Assembly (NCBI GenBank): GCA_017428635.1
Contig: JAFRQK010000038.1
Coordinates: 107,677-171,676, forward strand
Length of the DNA: 64,000 bases
Reading direction: 5' to 3'
Source of the DNA: Clostridia bacterium
Lineage (GTDB): Bacteria > Bacillota > Clostridia > Oscillospirales > CAG-272
Of the stretch, positions 51,322-59,651 are shown piece after piece. The notes below the pieces were generated by a model that searched no databases, was not told the origin of the DNA, and saw only the letters and a program-made list of their open reading frames with translations. The translations under genes and the position numbers were made by a program. Numbering within the stretch: position 1 is the stretch's first letter; each line of letters begins with the position of its first letter.

Positions 51322-54300
51322 ATGAACTTTGAAGAACTCTCGCCCAAGCCGGATTTCAGTAAGATTCAGCCGGAGATACTTGATTTTTGGAAAAAGGACG
51401 GGACTTTCTCCAAATCGGTTAAAAAGAATAAAAACGGAGAAATAGTGTTTTACGACGGACCTCCCTTCCCGACCGGAAAACCGCATCACGGAACGGTACT
51501 TGTTTCGTTTATAAAAGATATGATATCCCGCTATTGGACTATGAGAGGCTACAGCGTCCCTCGGGTCTGGGGATGGGATTGTCACGGCCTTCCGATAGAG
51601 AATCAGGCAGAGGGTCAACTTGGCATCAACGACAAAAACGAGATCGAACGTACGCTCGGAATCGCCGCTTTCAACGATAAGTGTCATGAGATAGTTTCTT
51701 CAAATAACGAAGCATGGCGCGATTACGTCGAACAAATGGCGAGATGGGTCGACTACGACGGTGCCTACAAGACGATGAACCGTGATTTTATGGAAAGCGT
51801 CATGTGGGCTTTCAAAACGTGTTACGACAAAGGTTTGATCTACCGTGATTATCGCGTAACGCCGTACTGCACTCACTGCGAGACTTCTCTCTCCATTTCC
51901 GATACGAGAGAATCGGATTCGACGAGACCGCGTCAGGACAGATGGCTTATCGCACGTTTTGCAACCGAACTCAAAGAAAACGGCAAACCCGTCTATTTTC
52001 TTGCTTGGACGACCACTCCTTGGACACTTCCGTCAAATCTGTGCCTTGCCGTAGGTGAAAGCCTTGAGTATTCTTTTGTCGACGTCGGTGATTCTGTATA
52101 CGTCGCATGTTCCGACACCCTTTCGGGTTTCCCGAAGATTTTCGGCGATGAACCGACGATCGTCAAGAGGTGCAAAGGTTCCGAACTGCTCGGAATAACG
52201 TACGAACCGCTTTTTCCGTACTTCGCCGACAAGAAGGAAGAAGGGGCGTTCAAGGTAGTTTCCGCAGATTACGTCGGAGCGGACGAAGGCGTAGGTATCG
52301 TTCATACCGCGCCCGCATTCGGTGAAGACGACTACTGGACTTGCAAGAAAAACAACATCCCGCTCGTTAATCCCGTCGATTCAAAAGGACGCTTCACCGA
52401 GGAAGTCAGCGATTTTTACTCGTCAGACGAAGAAAAGAACGTCATCGAGATGAATCCCGTTATTATAAGATTCCTTTATGAAAACGGGAAAGCCGTAGCC
52501 GACGGAACGATCGTTCATAATTACCCTCATTGTTGGAGATGCAAACGCCCTCTTATTTACAAAGCTATGGACGCTTACTATTTCAACGTCGGTAAGATCA
52601 AAGACAAGCTCATTGAAAACAACGAAAAGATCAACTGGGTGCCCGAAACCGTAAAACACGGCAGATTCGGAAACTGGCTTGCGGGAGCAAGGGACTGGAA
52701 CATATCCAGAAACAGATATTGGAGCACACCCATCCCGATCTGGACTTGTCTGGAATGCGGAGAACAAAAGGTGCTCGGAAGCATTGCCGAAATAAAAGAA
52801 GTTTCAGGAAAACAACTCGACAATCTTCACAGGCAATATATGGACGAGGTTACTTTCCCGTGTCCTAAGTGCGGCTCCGTTATGAAACGTGTTCCCGAAG
52901 TCCTCGACTGCTGGTTTGAGAGCGGAAGCGTTCCTTTTGCTTCAAAACATTATCCTTTTGAGAATAAAGAATGGTTTGAGGAACATTTCCCGTCCGATTT
53001 CGTCGTCGAGTACACCGGTCAGATCCGCTGCTGGTTTTATTACCTGCACGTTCTCGCCGCCGCGCTTTTCGACAGACCCGCTTTCAAATACTGCGTCGTT
53101 CACGGAACGATCCTGGCAAAAGACGGGAAAAAGTTATCCAAATCGTCCAAGAATTACACAGACCCCATGGAGCTCATGAAAAAGTTCGGAACCGACTCCT
53201 TCAGACTTTATCTATATCAGAGCGGCGCAATGCTCATCGGCGACCTGCTGTTTGATGAAGCAGGGATACTTGACGCCTATCAGGGTATCATTCTTCCCTA
53301 CTGGAACGCTTGTAATTTCTTTATTTCTTACGCAAACATCGACGGATTCAAGCCGGATCACGAAATAGTCCCGTCGAGCGACAACGCCCTTGACAAATGG
53401 ATCCTTGCAAAACTTTATGAAACTGAAAAAGCGATCACCTCAAGCATGGATTCCTACTCTGTCAACCGATACGTCGAGTATATCGTCTCACTGATCGACG
53501 GATTGACCAACTGGTATATCAGACGTTCAAGGCGGAGATTCTGGACAGCGGGAATGAACGAGGACAAAAAGAACGCGTATGAAACCCTGTATTACGTTCT
53601 GCTTAACCTGACAAAACTCTTCGCTCCCGCAGCTCCCATCGTATCTGAGATGATCTACAAGATCCTCACCGGCGAAGAGTCGGTTCATCTCGCCGACTGG
53701 CCTGCGATCCCTGAGGAATTCAGAAATGACGCGCTTGTCGCCGATATTGATCTTGTTCGTGAGATCATAACTCTTGCGCGCTCGGTCAGGCAAAAAAACA
53801 GAGTTAAAAACCGTCAGCCTCTCAGAACGCTCCGCGTTGCTCTTTCGGATCCCGAAAAATCCTCGAGAGTGTCGGTCTATTCATCCGTTATCGCTGAAGA
53901 ACTGAACGTTAAAACGGTCGAAATACTTGACGACGTCGGAGACATTGCGACCGTTCAGTACGATCCCAATTTCAACGAGATCCGGAATTTGTATCCCGAC
54001 CGCATCCCCGATATAATCAAATCCGTCAAATCCGGTAAATTCTCTTTCTCGGGCGATAAAGTCACACTTGAAATCAACGGAGTGAAAGAAGAGTTTTCCC
54101 AAAGCATTATCCTTGTCAAGTATAACGCGAAAGACGGTATGTTCGTTGCGAGCGGTTCAGGAATCGTAACTTCCCTCGACCTGACGGTCGACGAAGAACT
54201 GCGCCGCGAAGGAATCGCACGCGAAATAGTCAGAAACGTCCAGGACGCCCGTAAAAACGCCGGCCTTGAAATCATGGACAGAATAGTTTTGAAATTTGAA

Positions 54301-54438
54301 AAAGGGGCGATCCCCGAGGGTTGGAAGAATTACGTCACGACAGAAACGTTGTCGTCTCTCGGTGAAGTGACCGATCCGATTGCGACCGTTGATATTGATG
54401 AGGAATCACCTATCCGTATACTTATTTCAGCCGAATAA
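51322..54438 (+). CDS. ileS: Isoleucyl-tRNA synthetase with altered HIGH motif (HHGT)
   Basis: Class I synthetase charging tRNA(Ile), 1038 residues, the size of the IleRS2 type. The second motif is GKKLSKSSKNYTDP (KLSKS), and the editing domain has HTAPAFGEDDYWTCK and TTPWTLPSNLCLAVG. Zinc-type pairs CTHCETSL, CLECGEQK and CPKCGSVM lie along the chain. The class I signature, usually H-x-G-H, reads GKPHHGTVLV, i.e. H-H-G-T, losing the last His. GGAG precedes ATG 51322-51324, and upstream ATGs lack one. It is followed by holB after nine bases. Identity is certain; kinetic consequences of the motif are unknown. Confidence 0.95.
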   Translation: MNFEELSPKPDFSKIQPEILDFWKKDGTFSKSVKKNKNGEIVFYDGPPFPTGKPHHGTVLVSFIKDMISRYWTMRGYSVPRVWGWDCHGLPIENQAEGQLGINDKNEIERTLGIAAFNDKCHEIVSSNNEAWRDYVEQMARWVDYDGAYKTMNRDFMESVMWAFKTCYDKGLIYRDYRVTPYCTHCETSLSISDTRESDSTRPRQDRWLIARFATELKENGKPVYFLAWTTTPWTLPSNLCLAVGESLEYSFVDVGDSVYVACSDTLSGFPKIFGDEPTIVKRCKGSELLGITYEPLFPYFADKKEEGAFKVVSADYVGADEGVGIVHTAPAFGEDDYWTCKKNNIPLVNPVDSKGRFTEEVSDFYSSDEEKNVIEMNPVIIRFLYENGKAVADGTIVHNYPHCWRCKRPLIYKAMDAYYFNVGKIKDKLIENNEKINWVPETVKHGRFGNWLAGARDWNISRNRYWSTPIPIWTCLECGEQKVLGSIAEIKEVSGKQLDNLHRQYMDEVTFPCPKCGSVMKRVPEVLDCWFESGSVPFASKHYPFENKEWFEEHFPSDFVVEYTGQIRCWFYYLHVLAAALFDRPAFKYCVVHGTILAKDGKKLSKSSKNYTDPMELMKKFGTDSFRLYLYQSGAMLIGDLLFDEAGILDAYQGIILPYWNACNFFISYANIDGFKPDHEIVPSSDNALDKWILAKLYETEKAITSSMDSYSVNRYVEYIVSLIDGLTNWYIRRSRRRFWTAGMNEDKKNAYETLYYVLLNLTKLFAPAAPIVSEMIYKILTGEESVHLADWPAIPEEFRNDALVADIDLVREIITLARSVRQKNRVKNRQPLRTLRVALSDPEKSSRVSVYSSVIAEELNVKTVEILDDVGDIATVQYDPNFNEIRNLYPDRIPDIIKSVKSGKFSFSGDKVTLEINGVKEEFSQSIILVKYNAKDGMFVASGSGIVTSLDLTVDEELRREGIAREIVRNVQDARKNAGLEIMDRIVLKFEKGAIPEGWKNYVTTETLSSLGEVTDPIATVDIDEESPIRILISAE

Positions 54439-54447
54439 GCCGAAACT

Positions 54448-55467
54448 ATGAGAGAGATTTTCAAACAGCTGTTCGGAAACGAACGGATAAAATCAACGCT
54501 CGGCGAATCGATCGAAAGAGGAACCGCATCGCACGCATACATTATCGAAGGACCGAAAGGCAGCGGAAAGCATACTCTCGCGACGCTCGCCGCGGCGGCT
54601 CTTTCCTGTGAAAACAGGTCTGACGCCGGATTTGCTCTTCCGTGCGGAGTATGCCCCGTATGCGGTAGGATCCTCAAGGGGATCTCGGCTGACGTCATTA
54701 CCGTTTCAAAAGAAGATAAAGCCTCGATCGGCATCGGAAAGATCCGATCGATAAGAGAAGATCTTTACGTTACGCCTAACGATTCCGATAATAAGGTTTA
54801 CGTTATCGAGGAGGCCGATCTTATGACTCCTCAGGCACAGAACGGTTTGCTCATATCTCTTGAAGAACCGCCTGCGTTCGTTACTTTCTTTCTTCTTACA
54901 GAGAATTCCGAAGCATTGCTCGAAACAGTAAAAAGCCGATCCGTCACTCTTCGTATGGAACTCTTTTCACCCGAAAAGATCAAAGAATTTCTTGTCGGTC
55001 ATTCTTCATCGGCAATATCCGGTCCCGGATATAACGAACGTTTGATACGTGCCGTTGATCTTTCCAACGGCTCTCCCGGCGAGGCTAAACGTATCTTTTT
55101 AGAACGTGAAAACAATGAAAACGACGTCGTCGAAAACTCGAGATCTCTTGCAGCGCATCTGATATCGGGAAAAACGTCCGATGCCCTCGAATCCGTTGCG
55201 CCGTTTCTCTCGGGCGGGATCGAAACGTCAAGAAAAATGCTCACTGCCGTTTCATCTTACGTTGCCGCTATGATAAGATACAAAAAAGCACCCGCGACCG
55301 TTAACTCGAATTTACTTACGAGCGAGGAAAAAGAAACGTTAAGATCCGTTTCACTGAAACGGATGATCAGCGTGTTTGATATGACAGTCGAAGCGCTCGA
55401 ACTTGTTTCTTCAAACGTGACGCCGAAAACTGCCGTTTACGACCTGATCTTCAAATGCAGGAAATAA
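54448..55467 (+). CDS. holB: DNA polymerase III delta' subunit
   Basis: Delta' is part of the clamp-loader complex. The 339-residue protein has the AAA+ Walker A GPKGSGKHTLATLAAAAL at about 33-50, a zinc module CGVCPVCGRILKG, and VYVIEEADLMTPQAQNGLL followed by SLEEPPAFVTFFLLT, the usual core; delta' in most Firmicutes is catalytically weak. FKQLFGNERIKSTL opens the chain. The ribosome site is weak, and the start is nine bases after ileS, suggesting coupling. ricT follows after 42 bases, a common clostridial order (holB-ricT). Confidence 0.93.
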   Translation: MREIFKQLFGNERIKSTLGESIERGTASHAYIIEGPKGSGKHTLATLAAAALSCENRSDAGFALPCGVCPVCGRILKGISADVITVSKEDKASIGIGKIRSIREDLYVTPNDSDNKVYVIEEADLMTPQAQNGLLISLEEPPAFVTFFLLTENSEALLETVKSRSVTLRMELFSPEKIKEFLVGHSSSAISGPGYNERLIRAVDLSNGSPGEAKRIFLERENNENDVVENSRSLAAHLISGKTSDALESVAPFLSGGIETSRKMLTAVSSYVAAMIRYKKAPATVNSNLLTSEEKETLRSVSLKRMISVFDMTVEALELVSSNVTPKTAVYDLIFKCRK

Positions 55468-55509
55468 AAACACTTATCGCCGTCGGAACGACGGAAGAAC
55501 GGAGACATT

Positions 55510-56385
55510 ATGGACAAGATTCCAAATACAGCGGATCCCGCCGAAACAAATCCCGTTGAAGAAACGACAGAAGTTATCGGACTGAAATTCAACGGAAACG
55601 GAAAAGCGTATTATTTCTCACCCAACGGACACATTCTCAATAAAGGCGACGCCGCGATAGTTGAAACTGCTCGCGGAATCGAATTCGGGTACGTTACCAT
55701 TCCCAATACTCGCGTCTCCTCTTCTGAGATCGTTCCTCCTTTAAGAAACGTTTTGCGCACAGCTGACGATTCGGATATCGTTCAGCACGAAAAAAACGTT
55801 GAACTGGAGAAGGAAGCTCTTGAAGTATGCAGGAAAAAAATCGAAGAGCACGAGTTGACAATGAAACTCATAAGCGCGGAATATACGCACGACCGCTCGA
55901 AACTGACGTTTTATTTCACTGCTGAAGTAAGAGTGGATTTCAGAGAACTCGTCAAAGATCTCGCTTCAGTATTCAGAACAAGGATTGAACTGCGCCAGAT
56001 CGGGATACGCGACGAGGCAAAAATGCTCGGCGGTATCGGAATATGCGGCAGACCTTTCTGCTGTTCTTCTTTCCTCAGCGATTTTGCTCAGGTATCCATT
56101 AAAATGGCAAAAGAACAAAATCTGTCGCTGAATTCCGCAAAGATATCGGGCACGTGCGGACGATTGATGTGCTGCCTCCGTTATGAACATGAGAACTATG
56201 AAGCCGGGATAAAAAAGACGCCGAAAGTCGATGCGAAAGTCATAACTCCCGACGGTGAAGGTACAGTCACCGAGTCAAGTCCTCTCACCGGTCTCGTTAA
56301 AGTCAAAATAGCAACTCAAAGCGGAGAAATCGTTAAAGTATACGACAGAGACGATCTGACCGTAGTGAAACAAAATTCCAAATAA
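55510..56385 (+). CDS. ricT: RicT/PSP1-domain protein (YaaT)
   Basis: RicT belongs to the RicAFT complex, which in Bacillus promotes RNase Y processing and, through it, competence and biofilm genes, and is reported to carry iron-sulfur clusters. The 291-residue protein has the PSP1 domain with GGIGICGRPFCCSSFLSDFA and SGTCGRLMCCLRYEHENY, giving the paired Cys motifs. GGAG precedes the ATG. The order holB-ricT-ferredoxin-trmN6-rsmI matches the yaaT-yabB-yazA-yabC region of Firmicutes. Confidence 0.94.
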   Translation: MDKIPNTADPAETNPVEETTEVIGLKFNGNGKAYYFSPNGHILNKGDAAIVETARGIEFGYVTIPNTRVSSSEIVPPLRNVLRTADDSDIVQHEKNVELEKEALEVCRKKIEEHELTMKLISAEYTHDRSKLTFYFTAEVRVDFRELVKDLASVFRTRIELRQIGIRDEAKMLGGIGICGRPFCCSSFLSDFAQVSIKMAKEQNLSLNSAKISGTCGRLMCCLRYEHENYEAGIKKTPKVDAKVITPDGEGTVTESSPLTGLVKVKIATQSGEIVKVYDRDDLTVVKQNSK

Positions 56386-56459
56386 TTTCATCGAAAGTAT
56401 TTATTTTTCGGAAGATGTATGATACAATTGTTTCGTAAATCTGAAAGGAGGTTTATGAG

Positions 56460-56633
56460 ATGGCATACAAGATTACAGATGAGTGCATCGCTTGCGGAGC
56501 TTGCGCGGCGGAGTGCCCCGTCGGTTGCATTTCCGAAGCGGGGGATAAATTTGAGATCAACCCCGAGGAATGCCTCGAATGCGGAGCATGTGCGGGCGTT
56601 TGCCCTGTCGGCGCTCCCGTTCAGGATGCCTGA
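56460..56633 (+). CDS. Ferredoxin with two [4Fe-4S] motifs
   Basis: A 57-residue clostridial-type ferredoxin, a low-potential electron carrier. Two Cx2Cx2Cx3CP motifs are exact: CIACGACAAECP (residues 9-20) and CLECGACAGVCP (38-49). An extra Cys23 sits after the first motif. AAAGGAGG lies eight bases before the ATG at 56460-56462; a closer ATG at 56455 is out of frame. It is followed by a hairpin terminator. A TACAAT-like -10 at about 56423 suggests its own promoter, but the -35 is weak. Confidence 0.96.
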   Translation: MAYKITDECIACGACAAECPVGCISEAGDKFEINPEECLECGACAGVCPVGAPVQDA

Positions 56634-56648
56634 ACGGTAATTAAATCG

Positions 56649-56691
56649 ATAATAAAAGCGGAGGGGTCTCATTCCACTTCGCTTTTATTAT
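56649..56691 (+). terminator. Terminator after the ferredoxin gene
   Basis: ATAATAAAAGCG/CGCTTTTATTAT arms enclose a partly paired loop of about 19 bases. The A- and T-rich ends form part of the stem, so it could act on both strands. Confidence 0.75.
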
Positions 56692-56705
56692 TACGGAGGT
56701 AAAAA

Positions 56706-57506
56706 ATGAACGAGATACCTCACAAAAAAAGGAAACCTTCATTTGATCCTCGATCGGAAAGGGCCGATGAGATAAACGAGGATCTTACTCTGATCAGTTT
56801 GAAAGACGGCCTGCTTTTCGGAACAGACTCTTATCTGCTCGCCGCTTTTACAAGATCCTACCCCAAAGGCGTCGCCGCCGATCTCGGCGCTGGATGCGGC
56901 GTCATTTCCCTTCTATGCGCTCAGAAAAACAAATATTCGCGTATTGTATCCGTAGAAATCAGTGAGACGACCGCTTCAATATGCAAACGCAATACCGAAC
57001 TGAACGGTCTTTCAGAACGTATAGACGTAATTCGCGCAGACGTACGGCAGGTGCGCTCCGATGACCTTGGCGGGCAAGTCGACGCCGTTTTTTCAAACCC
57101 ACCATATATGATCCCCGGGACCGGAAAAGAAAACGATAATAACGAACTCAACGCTGCGCGAAGAGAATTGAACGGAAATATCCGTGACTTTTGCTTATCC
57201 GCATCAAGGATTCTTAAATACGGGGGGACCTTCACCGTAGTATGGCGTCCGGAGCGCCTTTGCGATCTGTTATGCGCTATGAGAGACGTGAAGATCGAAC
57301 CGAAAAGAGCGGTATTCGTTCATCCTTTTCACGATTCGCCGCCTTCACTCGTTCTGGTCGAAGGAAAATCCGGCGCGGCTCCGGGACTGATCTTCTCCCG
57401 CCCGCTCGTAATATATGAAAACCGCGGCGACGGTAAATATACTTCCGACGCCGAAAAAATATATGAAACGTTCTCGGCCGAACATCTCTTCAACAAAACC
57501 GAGTAG
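56706..57506 (+). CDS. tRNA1(Val) A37 N6-methyltransferase-like (TrmN6)
   Basis: SAM-dependent methyltransferase of the TrmN6/YabB group. The 266-residue protein has VAADLGAGCGVISLLCA (motif I), IVSVEISETTASICKRN, and SNPPYMIPGT (NPPY, motif IV, diagnostic of N6-adenine methyltransferases). The N-terminal DLTLISLKDGLLFGTDSYLL is family-typical. GGAGG precedes the ATG. It lies directly before rsmI, as in Bacillus where the order is yabB-yazA-yabC(rsmI). The exact tRNA target is inferred. Confidence 0.9.
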   Translation: MNEIPHKKRKPSFDPRSERADEINEDLTLISLKDGLLFGTDSYLLAAFTRSYPKGVAADLGAGCGVISLLCAQKNKYSRIVSVEISETTASICKRNTELNGLSERIDVIRADVRQVRSDDLGGQVDAVFSNPPYMIPGTGKENDNNELNAARRELNGNIRDFCLSASRILKYGGTFTVVWRPERLCDLLCAMRDVKIEPKRAVFVHPFHDSPPSLVLVEGKSGAAPGLIFSRPLVIYENRGDGKYTSDAEKIYETFSAEHLFNKTE

Positions 57507-57524
57507 ATACGGAGAACCGCTGAA

Positions 57525-58385
57525 ATGAGTGAACACGCTGAAAAAAACGCTGTAATAAAACGTGCTCTTTATCTCGTCGCTACTCCGATCGGCAATATGA
57601 GCGATATAACGGATAGAGCCGTTAAGGTACTCTCCGAAGTCGATTTTATTGCCGCTGAGGACACAAGGAAAACCGGTCTTCTTTTGAGGCGTATCGGCGT
57701 ATCTTCAGAGCTTGTATCATACTACGACCACAACAAAGAAGAAAAGGGTCCGAAGATAATCGAACGGATCAAAAACGGTGAAAACTGCGCCGTCGTTACA
57801 GACGCGGGAACTCCGGCGGTAAGCGATCCGGGCGAAGATCTTGTAAAACTTGCGATAGAGAACGGGATCACCGTAATATCCGTTCCCGGCGCATGCGCAG
57901 CAATCGCCGCCCTTACCGTTTCCGGTATGCCTACGGGACGATTCGCATTTGAAGGTTTTTTACCGACGGATAACAAAAAAAGACAGGCAAGGCTCGAAGA
58001 ATTATCTCACGAGAGCCGTACTTTGATCCTTTACGAGGCGCCACACAGGATCAAAAAGACTTTATCGGATCTGCTTACTTCTCTCGGTGACCGCAAAATC
58101 AGCCTTTGCAGAGAATTGACGAAACTTAACGAAGAAATAATCAGGACGAATCTCTCGGGAGCGGTTGAATACTATACCGACAAAGAGCCGAGAGGCGAAT
58201 ACGTAATTGTTTTAGAAGGCAGAATTCCCGAGAAGAAAACTGATTTCCCCGAAGACGTTACCGAACACGTCGACAGCCTTATCTCAACGGGGCTTTCCCG
58301 CATGGACGCGATCAAAGCCGCCGCAAAAGAGAGAGGCGTTCCGAAAAGTCGTATTTACGACGAATATACCGGGCGGAAACAATAA
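57525..58385 (+). CDS. rsmI: 16S rRNA (cytidine(1402)-2'-O)-methyltransferase
   Basis: RsmI methylates the ribose of C1402 of 16S rRNA; the fold is that of tetrapyrrole methylases. The 286-residue protein has LYLVATPIGNMSDITDRAVK at the start, IAAEDTRKTGLLLRRIG, AVVTDAGTPAVSDPGEDLVK, and the C-terminal LCRELTKLNEEI. All match the family. GGAG is near the ATG, 18 bases after trmN6. A promoter for nagA follows 17 bases after its stop, so rsmI probably ends its unit, although no hairpin was seen. Confidence 0.96.
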   Translation: MSEHAEKNAVIKRALYLVATPIGNMSDITDRAVKVLSEVDFIAAEDTRKTGLLLRRIGVSSELVSYYDHNKEEKGPKIIERIKNGENCAVVTDAGTPAVSDPGEDLVKLAIENGITVISVPGACAAIAALTVSGMPTGRFAFEGFLPTDNKKRQARLEELSHESRTLILYEAPHRIKKTLSDLLTSLGDRKISLCRELTKLNEEIIRTNLSGAVEYYTDKEPRGEYVIVLEGRIPEKKTDFPEDVTEHVDSLISTGLSRMDAIKAAAKERGVPKSRIYDEYTGRKQ

Positions 58386-58401
58386 TACGTTTGTTCTTTT
58401 C

Positions 58402-58430
58402 TTGTTTTAAGAGCAGAAATCTGTTATAAT
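58402..58430 (+). promoter_or_regulatory. Promoter of the nagA-metG-tatD operon
   Basis: TTGTTT (58402-58407), 17 bases, TATAAT (58425-58430). The -10 is perfect, and the ATG of nagA is 37 bases downstream. Confidence 0.72.
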
Positions 58431-58466
58431 AATTATTTAGAATTCCAACGGAACGGAGAGATCATA

Positions 58467-59651
58467 ATGAGGAAACTTTTTCAGGGCGGATCCGTCTTTG
58501 ACAGTTCAAGCCGAACTTTCAAAAAAATGAATATGATCACCGACGGCGCTCTGATCGAGTCGCTGGTTCCCGACAGAGATCCGGAAGACTGTGAAGTCAT
58601 CGACTGTACGGGAAAGTTCCTCGTTCCGGGACTCGTTGACGTTCACACGCACGGACGCTCGGGATATGATTTCATCAGCGCATCGGCGGAACAGATAGAT
58701 CTGATGCGAAGGTCGTACGCAATGAAGGGTACGACGACCCTTATGGCTACCCTTGCTTCCGCTCCGCTTGACGGACTTTTCGCTGCAGCGGAAAGAATAA
58801 ACGGGAATAGAACTCCTAAACCCGGAACAGCTTCGATCGCCGGTATCCATCTCGAGGGAAGATACCTAAACCCCGAAAAAAAAGGCGCGCACGCGCCCGA
58901 ACTCCTTTCTTCTCCCGACGACGGCCAAATCAATACGCTGCTTGAACGAATGTGTCCTTTACCCATCCACGTCTCTGCTGCGCCTGAGCTTGACACTGAA
59001 GGAAGTTTTATCAATACGGTGACCTCGTTCGGAGCTACGTACGGAATAGCCCATACGAACGCAACGTATGAAGAAGCAACTGAAGCCGTAAGGCGCGGAG
59101 CGCGCTCGTTTACGCACACTTTCAACTGTATGAGACAGATACATCACAGGGAACCCGGATGCGCAGTATGTTCCCTTCTCAGCGACGAAGCGTACAGCGA
59201 ATTCATCTGCGACGGCGAGCACGTAAGACCCGAGATGGTCGTTATGGCCTCTAAAATGAAACCGGCCGACCGTTTCGTTCTCGTCACCGATTCGATGGAA
59301 GCCGCCGGATGCACCGACGGTGAGTACTCGATCGGAGGACTTCCGGTAACTGTCAAAAACGGCAGGGCGACAACACACGACGGGGTTCTCGCCGGAAGCA
59401 CGCTCGACCTATTCACTGCGCTTATAAACTATATGAAATTCACAGGCTTTACACTCGAAGAAGCGCTTCCCGCAGCGACTTCAAACCCTTCCGATATGGT
59501 GAAGATATCGGACGTATGCGGCAGACTTCTTCCCGGTTTACGAGCTGACTTCATAATTCTTGACAATAAAGAGGATCCGAATATTTCTGAGATCTACGCC
59601 GCGGGAGAAAAAGTTCCGCTCCAACGGTCTATCGAAAGGACAGAAAAATGA
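58467..59651 (+). CDS. nagA: N-acetylglucosamine-6-phosphate deacetylase
   Basis: NagA removes acetate from GlcNAc-6-P, feeding amino sugars to wall synthesis or glycolysis. The 394-residue amidohydrolase has DVHTHGRSGYDF (metal His pair), GIHLEGRYLNPEKKGAH, and LVTDSMEAAGCTDGEYSIGG with the catalytic Asp. The C-terminal PSDMVKISDVCGRLLPGLRA is usual. GGAG precedes the ATG. Its stop overlaps the metG start by four bases, so the amino-sugar gene is translationally coupled to a synthetase gene; nagB is not in the window. Confidence 0.94.
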   Translation: MRKLFQGGSVFDSSSRTFKKMNMITDGALIESLVPDRDPEDCEVIDCTGKFLVPGLVDVHTHGRSGYDFISASAEQIDLMRRSYAMKGTTTLMATLASAPLDGLFAAAERINGNRTPKPGTASIAGIHLEGRYLNPEKKGAHAPELLSSPDDGQINTLLERMCPLPIHVSAAPELDTEGSFINTVTSFGATYGIAHTNATYEEATEAVRRGARSFTHTFNCMRQIHHREPGCAVCSLLSDEAYSEFICDGEHVRPEMVVMASKMKPADRFVLVTDSMEAAGCTDGEYSIGGLPVTVKNGRATTHDGVLAGSTLDLFTALINYMKFTGFTLEEALPAATSNPSDMVKISDVCGRLLPGLRADFIILDNKEDPNISEIYAAGEKVPLQRSIERTEK

